From: Microthrixaceae bacterium | Lineage (GTDB): Bacteria > Actinomycetota > Acidimicrobiia > Acidimicrobiales > Microtrichaceae | DNA: 47,312 nt | Assembly (NCBI GenBank): GCA_027493675.1 | Contig: JAOSKI010000013.1 | Coordinates: 1 to 47,312 of the forward strand | Reading direction: 5' to 3' | Shown: positions 40,411-47,312 of the stretch, in pieces | Numbering within the stretch: the first letter of the stretch is position 1 | Layout of the letters: every line of letters begins with the position of its first letter | The notes under the pieces: model-generated | Seen by the model: the letters and a program-made list of their open reading frames with translations, nothing else | What the model was told of the DNA's origin: nothing | Database searches by the model: none | Program-made: the position numbers and the translations under genes

Positions 40411-41815
40411 TCATCCATGCAGCGACCTACCCGTCATCGACAGGACCGTCTCACCGAACAACTCGGTCAGGGTCGGGTGTGGCTGGACGAACTCGGCCAC
40501 CTCGCCGATCGTCGCCTCCCAGTTGACCGCCAGATAGCCGCCTGAGAGCTGCTCGGTGACCCAGGGACCCACCATGTGCACACCCAGCACCCGACCTGCG
40601 CTGCCGTCGCCACGCTTCTCGGCGACCACCTTCACGAGCCCATCGGTCTGACCGAGGATCATCGCTCGGCTGTTGCCCGCGAAGCGGTGCCTGGAGGTGA
40701 CCACGTCGAATCCGGCATCCTTGGCCGAGGACTCCGAGTGCCCGACGAAGGCCACCTCCGGATGGCAGTAGATCGCCCACGGGACCGTCGTGTTGTCCAC
40801 AGGAGCCGGGTCCTCGCCGAGGATGTCCTTGATCACCACGATCGCCTCCGCGAAACCCACGTGGGCGAGCTGGGGAGTGTCGATCACATCCCCGATGGCC
40901 CACACCGAGGCGGCTCCCGTGTGGTACCCCGCGTCGACCGCGATGTGGCCACGTTCGTCCACCGTGACACCTGAACCATCGCCCAAGAGCCCCTTGGTGT
41001 AGGGCGACCGTCCAACCGAGACGACCACCAGGTTCGACTCCAACATCTCCCCGCCCTCGAGGTGCACGGTCGTTCCGTTGGACATCGGGGTGTGCCCGGT
41101 CACCGAGACGCCGGTGCGCACGGTGATCCCACGGCGCTTGAAGGACTGCTGCACGACTCTGGTCACATCCTGGTCGCATAGCGGCAGGATCTTCGGCAGC
41201 GCCTCGAGGATCGTCACCCTTGCTGCCCAGATCAGTGAGCGTCGAGGCGAACTCACACCCGATCGCGCCACCACCGATCACGACCGCGTTGACCGGCACC
41301 TGATGGATGTGGAAGAACTCGTCGGAGGTGACCACACGGGACCCATCGGGCTCGAAGCCGGGGATCGTCCGCGGCACCGAACCACTGGCGAGGATCACCG
41401 CGTCACCGGTGATCGTGGTGCGTTCACCCGTGGGGTTCGCGATCTGAACGGTCCGGTCGGCCCCGAGCGTGCCGGTGCCGTTGAAGACCGTCACGTTGCG
41501 CCCTTTCAGCAACGACATGACCCCGCCGGCGAGGCGGTCCACCACCTCCTGCTTGCGGGCCAGGGTCCGGGTCCAGTCGACAGCGCGGCCCTCCACCTCC
41601 ACCCCGAACTCACCCGCGTGCTTCACGGTTCGCACGATGGAGGCTGTCTCGAGCAACTCTTTGGCCGGGATGCAACCACGGTGCAGGCAGGTTCCGCCCA
41701 CCTTGTCGAACTCCACCAAGGCCATGCGCAGTCCTGCGGAGGCTCCGTAGAGGGCGGCTCCATAGCCGGCTGGTCCACCACCGATGACAACTACGTCGAA
41801 ATGCTGGTCACTCAC
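40411..41815 (-). CDS. lpdA: Dihydrolipoamide dehydrogenase (E3)
   Basis: Reoxidises dihydrolipoamide on E2 with FAD and NAD+. From ATG 41815: FAD motif DVVVIGGGPAGYGAALYGA, redox-active disulfide Cys43-x4-Cys48 (GGTCLHRGCIPAKEL), SGSVPRTIPGFEPDGS, and NAD motif NAVVIGGGAIGCEFASTLTDLG. A single frameshift near 41225 is one extra G; corrected it reads SKVTILEALPKILP. Then come VSVGRSPYTKGL, VWAIGDVIDTPQLAHVGFAE, VPWAIYCHPEVAFVGHSE and the catalytic His-Glu dyad HPTLTE near the C-terminus. Corrected length is about 468 aa. It is the first gene of the lpdA-E2-lipBA operon. Confidence 0.93.
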
Positions 41816-41876
41816 ATTCCTGAGCCTATCGAGAGGACCCGGTGATTCTCGCCCCGCCCGTGTTCGCGCGTCTGCG

Positions 41877-42149
41877 TCAGAGGATCTGCACGGCCTGGAT
41901 CGCGAAGGCCACTACGAGCGCCAAGCCGCAGATGAGCGACAGGATGATCAGCGTCCGCGTCTTCACAACCATGAGGTTACGTGAGACCGAGAGGAGCCTC
42001 GTTGCGGCGCGGCGGGTTCGGCCCGAATCCCCGAGACCCGTCAGCTCCATGATCCGCGAGGTGGCCACTATCAGCGCCATGTCGACCACGAGGAGGATCC
42101 CGCTGCGAGCTAGCACGCCGCCGAATCGGCCACCTTCGGGGTCTGCCAC
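41877..42149 (-). CDS. Small two-span membrane protein
   Basis: 90 aa. Two hydrophobic helices (GILLVVDMALIVATS and LIILSLICGLALVVAFAIQA) flank a basic loop (GRTRRAATRLLSVSRNL), so both ends probably face outward and the loop inward. No family recognised. It lies 61 bp upstream of lpdA on the same strand and 53 bp from the divergent reductase gene. Codon use fits the surroundings, which supports it being real despite its size. Confidence 0.55.
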   Translation of the reverse strand: MADPEGGRFGGVLARSGILLVVDMALIVATSRIMELTGLGDSGRTRRAATRLLSVSRNLMVVKTRTLIILSLICGLALVVAFAIQAVQIL

Positions 42150-42202
42150 CTATCCTGCTCAGGGGCGCTCCACCGTGGGAGGCCCGTGGATCGGAGGTGA
42201 TC

Positions 42203-42968
42203 GTGCGAGATGCCCTGGGTGAGGTCCAGTCGGTGCTGGTGCTCGGAGGTGGTTCCGACATCGGCCGAGCGCTGGTCGTGAGGCTTGCGTCACGGCGGTG
42301 CCACACCGTGATCCTGGCCGGCAGGCCCGAGGACGACATGGAGCCCGTAGCCGAGGCTGCCAGGCGTGCGGGGGCGACCACCGTGGAGATGGTCCACTGG
42401 GAGGCCACCGACGTTGCAAGCCACGAAAAAGGTGATCGGTGACGTATTCGACACCCACGGCGACATCGACCTCGTGTACGCACCGGCGGGGATCCTGGGC
42501 AGCCAGGCTGCCTTCGACGAGGACCCGGCCTTCGCCGCCAAGGCGTTCGACATCAACACCACCGGGCTCGTCTCGGCCTGCCTCGTCGTCGCCAAGCACA
42601 TGAAGGCCCAGGGCCACGGTGCGATCGTGTTGATGTCGTCGGTCGCGGGTGTGCGGGCTCGCAAGGACAACTTCGTCTACGGCGCCACCAAGGCGGGCCT
42701 GGATGCCTTCGGCCAAGGCCTGGGCGATGCGCTGGTCGACCACGGCGTGCGGGTCATGGTCGTGCGGCCGGGTTTCGTGCACTCGAAGATGACACAGGGA
42801 ATGGACGCCGCACCGTTCTCCACAACCCCTGAGAAGGTCGCCGAGGCGATCACCGAAGGGCTCACCAAGGGCTCCGAGGTGGTGTGGGTGCCGCGGCTGC
42901 TCGCATTGGTGTTCACCGCTTTCAGGCATCTGCCCCGCAGGGTGTGGAGGAAGGTGTCGGACCGATGA
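42203..42968 (+). CDS. SDR-family reductase, DprE2-like (decaprenylphosphoryl-2-keto-ribose reductase)
   Basis: Short-chain dehydrogenase of about 255 aa. The GTG start at 42203 has GGAGG 5 nt upstream. The nucleotide motif is SVLVLGGGSDIGRALVVRLA, the catalytic Ser region is IVLMSSVAGVRARKDN and the Tyr-x3-Lys is YGATKAGLDAFGQGL. The tail (TQGMDAAPFSTTPEKVAEAI, VVWVPRLLALVFTAFRHLPR) closely resembles DprE2, which makes decaprenylphosphoryl-arabinose for cell-wall arabinan. No DprE1 oxidase is in the window, so the exact substrate is inferred. One frameshift near 42428 is an extra A in an A run (corrected ATDVASHEKVIGDVFDTHGD). Confidence 0.78.
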
Positions 42969-43018
42969 GGGAGCCACACTGATGGCACCCAAAGGGCCGA
43001 GCAGGGGGTGCCAAGTCG

Positions 43019-43913
43019 ATGCAGATGGCGGTCACCGGCTCGACGGGATTGATCGGCCGTGTCCTGGTCGATGCGCTGCGCGACGGCGGCCACCGTGTGC
43101 TGCCGGTCGTGCGGCCCTCCAGCGCGAACGCCGTCGGCGAGACGATCCGGTGGGATCCCGAAGCAGGCCGAATCGACTCCGGGGCGTTCGACGGCCTCGA
43201 CGCCGTGATCCACCTCGCCGGCGAGGGCATCGGCGACAAACGCTGGACCGATGCCCAGAAGCGTCGGATCCTCGACTCGCGGGTGAAGGGGACCTCGCTG
43301 CTCAGCGAAGCGCTGGCCGACCTGGCAAATCCTCCCCGAGTGCTGCTCTCGGCGTCCGCTGTCGGGTTCTACGGTGACACCGGCGACCGCCCGACCGAGG
43401 AGGACGGTGAGGCGGGATCCGACTTCCCCGCCCAGGTGTGCCTCGCGTGGGAGGCCGCAACTGCCAAGGCCGCCGAGCCGGCATCTCGGTGGCGTACCTT
43501 CGAACCGGAATCGTGCTGTCGGCCAAAGGCGGGGCGCTGACCCGACAGCTCACCCCGTTCAGATTGGGCCTCGGCGGTCGGGTCGGCAGCGGACGTCAGT
43601 ACATGAGCTGGATCCACATCGATGACGAGGTGGCGCGATCATCCACCTGCTGACCGCAGGTCTGACCGGGCCGGTGAACCTCACAGCACCCAATCCGGTT
43701 AGCAACGCCCGCTTCACCAAGACGCTCGGCGCGGTGCTGAACCGCCCCACCACGATCATGCCCATGCTGGGTCCACGCATGCTGCTGGGCCGCGAACTGG
43801 TGGATGCGCTGTTGCTCACAAGCCAGCGGGTGCTGCCGGGTGCGTTGCTCGGCTCGGGCTTCGAGTTCTCCCACCCTGAGCTGCGCGAGGCACTCACGGA
43901 CCTTCTCGGTTGA
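43019..43913 (+). CDS. TIGR01777-family epimerase (SDR39U1/YfcH-like, DUF1731 C-terminus)
   Basis: NAD(P)-binding sugar-epimerase-like protein of unknown physiological role. Start ATG 43019 with AGGGGGTG upstream; 43025 is also possible. N-terminus [20 protein letters not shown]. Family motifs: [46 protein letters not shown], then after a break near 43485 [20 protein letters not shown] and [10 protein letters not shown]. After a second break near 43645 it reads [20 protein letters not shown] and the DUF1731-type tail [17 protein letters not shown]. Corrected length is about 298 aa, normal. It converges with the HAD gene, overlapping it by 20 bp. Confidence 0.87.
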
Positions 43914-44643
43914 ACCCGACGTCGCGCTCGAAAGCCACAGCCCGGCTGTAGGGCACGGCTCCGGACGGGCAGGCCGCCGGCTTGCCGAGCCAGTAGGCAT
44001 GGGTGGCCAACTCCAGCAGCGCATGGTCGCCCGAGCTGTTGCCGTAGGCCCAGAGCTCGACTCCTTCGAGAGGGCCGCTCGGCGGGGCTCCAAGCCAACT
44101 CCTCAGACGGACGGCCTTCTGCGCAGCACGGACGTTCGGGTGGACCATCGACCCGCTCAGCACTCCGTCGGCGACGTCGAGGTCCACCGCGATCACATCT
44201 GTCATGCCCAGATAGCGTGCGATGGGGTGCAGGTAGTCCGACAGCGACGCCGACACGAACAGGGTCTCATGGCCTGCTGCGACGTGACGGCGGATCTCGT
44301 CGACGATCTCCGGTCGCAGCTCGCCGTCGATCAGCCGCGCAGCGTAGACGCCGGCTTCCCCGATCCAGGGCCCTGGCGTCACGGCCCGCCAGCAGGCTCC
44401 TGAGCATCTCCGCCTTGAGCACGTCTCGATCCTTGGCGTTGAAGGTCCGCCTCACGAGGGCATCCCAAGCCGCCCCTGAGGAACCCGGTGAGCAACCTCC
44501 TGGCCCCGGCGAAGGCGTGCAACGAAGGGCATGAGGGTGTCGCGCCGCGAGACCGTGCCGTCGAAGTCGAATGCGGCCACCTTGCGCACGCGGGGTGGCG
44601 CGTCCCCGGTGGATCCGGGTGGATGCTCAGGAGTCTCGACCAT
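43894..44643 (-). CDS. HAD-IB family phosphatase (SerB-like)
   Basis: Haloacid-dehalogenase fold phosphohydrolase of subfamily IB, cytoplasmic. Motif I is AAFDFDGTVSRRDTLMPF, with nucleophile Asp26 and general acid Asp28. Motif II is TLFVSASLSDYLHPIARYLG and motif III AYGNSSGDHALLELA. Breaks near 44460 and 44375 must be joined. Corrected length is about 250 aa. Relatives include phosphoserine phosphatase and phosphatases fused to or near lipid acyltransferases; the substrate cannot be chosen here. Its first 70 bp (44574-44643) lie outside the stretch duplicated at the right end of the window. Confidence 0.83.
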
Positions 44644-44778
44644 GTGAGAGATCCTGCCCGGCGCGTCGCAGGGGCGAACCGGGTATTCGTTCCGATTGAA
44701 CTGCCCACCGGTCGATCAGTCGGCACCACGTTCGGTTGGTGCTAAAGATCCGCGCCTGCGCATGCCGATCACCTATGG

Positions 44779-45000
44779 GTGAACAGCACGAAAGCCACAA
44801 TCCACCGCGTCCGCCGCCGGCGCGGATTCACCTTCCGGGTACTCGCCATGTTCCTCTCGTGCGTTGCGACCTGCGCTGGCGGGTTCGGCCTGCACGCCCT
44901 CACCGGCCCCGAAGGCCCCGCGGACGGTCGCGTCACGGACCGTGGAGCGCACGATCACCTTCCCGGTCGCCCGCAGGATCACCTTCAGCGACACCTTCGG
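44779..45000 (+). CDS. N-terminus of a secreted/anchored M23-type metallopeptidase, cut short
   Basis: A GTG at 44779 opens a basic N-terminus (MNSTKATIHRVRRRR), one signal or anchor segment (FRVLAMFLSCVATCAGGFGL), then, after a likely frameshift near 44940, RTVERTITFPVARRITFSDTFGD. The FPV-x(4-6)-FSDTFGD pattern is how actinobacterial M23 peptidoglycan endopeptidase domains begin, just before the first zinc His, which is absent here. Real sequence ends at about 45000, where the inverted copy begins, so the gene is truncated by the assembly rather than by mutation. Divergent from the HAD gene. Confidence 0.5.
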
Positions 45001-47312
45001 CGATCGCCTTCGGCAACGATCTCGCGGCTTGACGCCCTCATGCCCTTCGTTACTAAGGCGAGTAACTCACCGGTTCTCAGGGCGACGGGTAACACTGGTG
45101 GCGAGACCTCTTTTCAGAGGACCAGGCACCGTAACGGGCCATGCCAGGGCCTGGAGAAGCCGGCCGCGATCTCCGCTGCGGCTGATCGACGGCGGCTTCG
45201 GCCGGAAGTAAATCGACGAGATCCGTCGTCTGTGCTTTGTCGGCGTCGCTCGCCTGCACCATCGCCTCGGCATGACTATGTGACCTCGCGATGGACCTCG
45301 ACATTCGAAGTGTCGATGTTCCGCCCAGCGTGCTGCAAGCGGTAACCGGCTCTCAGGAGTCGAGCTCTTTCTGAGCTGAACATCGAGCGATACGCTGATG
45401 GCCGCACCCATGCCTGCAACTCAAGCTTAACGACACCCGTGGCTGGGCGCGCTTTCGGCGTCCTTCAACGAATCCGTATTATCGCGCGGGGTGGGAAAGC
45501 CCAGCCGGCTGTACCAATGTGTGTCGCCGGATGCGGCAACGGCATGCGTGTATCGACCGCTGTTTGTTCGCCTGCGCTGGGCGTTAAGACAGGCCTTCAT
45601 TAATTCACCGACACCCATTGGTGGCAGATGTCACGCACCTCGTCGATGTGGATCCAGCTCGTAATATGACGTCCGCTTTCGCCGCTGACCGCCACGAGGC
45701 CCAATCTGATGGGTGAGCTGTCCGGGTCAGCGCTTAACAACCAAAGCTACGCTACAAGGCCAGCTCAAACGACTACCCAGTTGCAACCTTGCGAACTTTG
45801 GGCGAAACCGTCACTCTCGGTCGGGCGATCTGTGTTCAGTGGCGGCTTGTTGCCAAGCGCTGCCGAGACTGCCGGAGTCGGCCAGCGCGCGAAGGTGCGC
45901 CTACGCCTCGGCGCTGCAGGCTCGATCGCGTGCCCTGCGGCGGCGTGGCGCGATCGTCGCCCGGGTCGACTAAACTTTCTTCCCCACTGGATCCGCCGGC
46001 TGGCGCGATGCGCTGGAGAATTGCACGACCGGCACGCAGCTCGTGCAATCGGCGACACCATCTCAGCCTATGCGAAACCGCTCAGTAATGGCTTCCCTCG
46101 GCCTGCCTCCTGCGGGGCAGTGCGAGCGGCGCGGCACCCACCACCTCGGAGCCTTAATGAGCTTTTCGGTGTCCTCGGCGACCTTCTCGGGAGTTGTCGG
46201 CGCGGTGCGGCGATCATTCCTAATGATGCATCGGATGCGGCTACGGCTCTTGGTATCCAGGCTGGCTGCAGCCCACCCCACACGGCCGACGACATCAGCT
46301 TTTGATCGCACCGTGGCCTGAACTGCTCGTGTGCTATTGGCTGTGATGTCGAAACACTGCTGCGGCGACTCCGAGTCTCGTCTTCTGACTGTAAGATCCC
46401 CACCGATCACCGCTACCCGGTCGACCGTGAGAATTGATAAATGCCGATCACGCAAATGACCCCACCCGGCGTCGATGACGCCTCCCGATGACCGCTCTCG
46501 TGCCCCCGCACCCCGCTCTGCCGGCCGAGATCACGGTCTGTACCACGCCTGTGACAACACGCTCGGCCGCGCCTCGAGCACGGCACCGACGAGACCCGGA
46601 CATCGCGCGATCTCGTCACGGGCCTCCCCACCGGTGGAGCCTGGCAAATGTTCGGGCGAGGTGTGGTCGCGGCGTCGCTCATCGCAGCGAGATGTCACCC
46701 TCGTGTTCGCTGACGAGTGCGGGTGGAAGCCGGAGCCTGCGCCGCAACGAGGCTCTCTCAATTCAGATTTATTGAGCGCAGACGCTTCATCCTGATGTTC
46801 ATCTGCGGCAGCTCGTAGTGGCCTTCGATCGACCGTCAGATCGACGCGAAACGCTGAGCTACGAGGCGGGCCAGCAGGAAAAACCTGACCGAAGAATGTG
46901 CTCATTTCGGCAGCAATTGTCATCGGTGAGCCAGCCGGCTGTGGGCCGCCTACAGGCACCTCACTGAGACACGCATGGTGGTCGCTGGGTGAACGCTGCG
47001 GCAATTGCTTTCGGGCGGCACTCCATCGTGCGAACTGCATTACGGAAGTGATTCGGTGAGTGAGGAAGAACACGCTGTCAAACAGACCCGAACCCTGACA
47101 GAGAATGATGACCTCGCCGACTGCTCGTGTGCTGAAAGAACATGACTGATTCAACGTGCCGGCACGCGCCAGCAAATTGAACCTTACGGTGTTACCGTCG
47201 CCATTGACGGGCCGGTGCCTCGGTGGAAGCTTCTCCGATCGCTTACGTGCGTGATCGGTGGTGGCGTCGGTGTGAGGGGATGTATATTCCCGAACCTGTA
47301 ACTTATAGCCAC
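45000..47312 (-). repeat. Error-rich inverted copy of about 41230-44573 (probable fold-back artefact)
   Basis: The reverse complement of this stretch follows 44573 back to about 41230 in unbroken order. Exact anchor matches: 45041-45051 with 44521-44531, 45697-45707 with 43561-43571, 46140-46152 with 42871-42883, 46173-46188 with 42831-42846, 46811-46826 with 41904-41919, and 47250-47265 with 41267-41282. The copy is about 2.3 kb for a 3.3 kb source, full of small deletions and substitutions, with lower GC and no surviving gene frame. It crosses HAD, epimerase, reductase, small membrane protein and lpdA alike, coding or not. That fits an unpolished complement-strand read joined at the contig end, not an evolved duplication. 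No genes should be called here. Confidence 0.92.

Noticed and set aside
45000..47312. Several open frames in the last 2.3 kb, including one of 214 codons on the minus strand (46531-47175) and one with a TTPEKVAE peptide.
   Set aside because: They fall in the inverted, error-rich copy of 41-44.6 kb. The TTPEKVAE peptide is simply the DprE2-like gene read again (42831-42846), not a paralogue.

Overview
The window is high-GC, densely coded DNA, most likely from an actinobacterium. The dTDP-rhamnose, DprE2-like, PduO-type and lipoate genes would suit class Acidimicrobiia, but that placement is an inference from gene content and style. No rRNA, tRNA, CRISPR array or insertion sequence was seen. 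The sequence looks like a long-read-derived contig. Almost every gene longer than 1 kb is broken by +1/-1 frameshifts, many in short homopolymer runs, including genes that should be essential (metH, lpdA, lipA). I therefore annotate the intended full-length genes across these breaks rather than the fragments.

Region 1 (1-15331, all minus strand) is a surface-polysaccharide locus. In transcription order it holds a GT2-GT4 fusion glycosyltransferase, a secreted PGRP/amidase-2 protein with three C-terminal repeats, rmlA, rmlC, a DUF2142 membrane protein, rmlB, rmlD, the Wzm/Wzt ABC-2 exporter, and a very large GT2-GT2-WsaF-type glycosyltransferase running off the left edge. Together these make dTDP-L-rhamnose, assemble a rhamnose-containing glycan on a lipid carrier and export it. 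A lone polyprenyl-phosphate sugar transferase at 31.3-32.8 kb could prime the same glycan.

Region 2 (15386-23001, minus) is mixed accessory and housekeeping. It holds an AbiE-type toxin-antitoxin pair with a 22-bp direct repeat at its start, a rhodanese-ThiF/MoeB protein, a strong 23-bp hairpin next to tandem repeats, a sirtuin, and a CydDC-like heterodimeric ABC exporter.

Region 3 (23207-37180) holds L-2-hydroxyglutarate oxidase, two small unknowns, leucyl aminopeptidase and a divergent cobalamin pair (PduO adenosyltransferase and B12-dependent MetH). These are followed by the sugar transferase, a membrane protein coupled to a serine-hydrolase-fold protein, an acyl-CoA dehydrogenase and an unknown protein.

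Region 4 (37191-45000) carries a lipoate/2-oxoacid dehydrogenase operon (lpdA, E2, LipB-LipA in one frame), then a DprE2-like reductase, a TIGR01777 epimerase, a HAD-IB phosphatase and the start of an M23 peptidase.

Region 5 (about 45000-47312) is not new sequence. It is an error-rich reverse-complement copy of about 44573 back to 41230, most probably a fold-back long-read artefact. Nothing in it should be annotated as genes.
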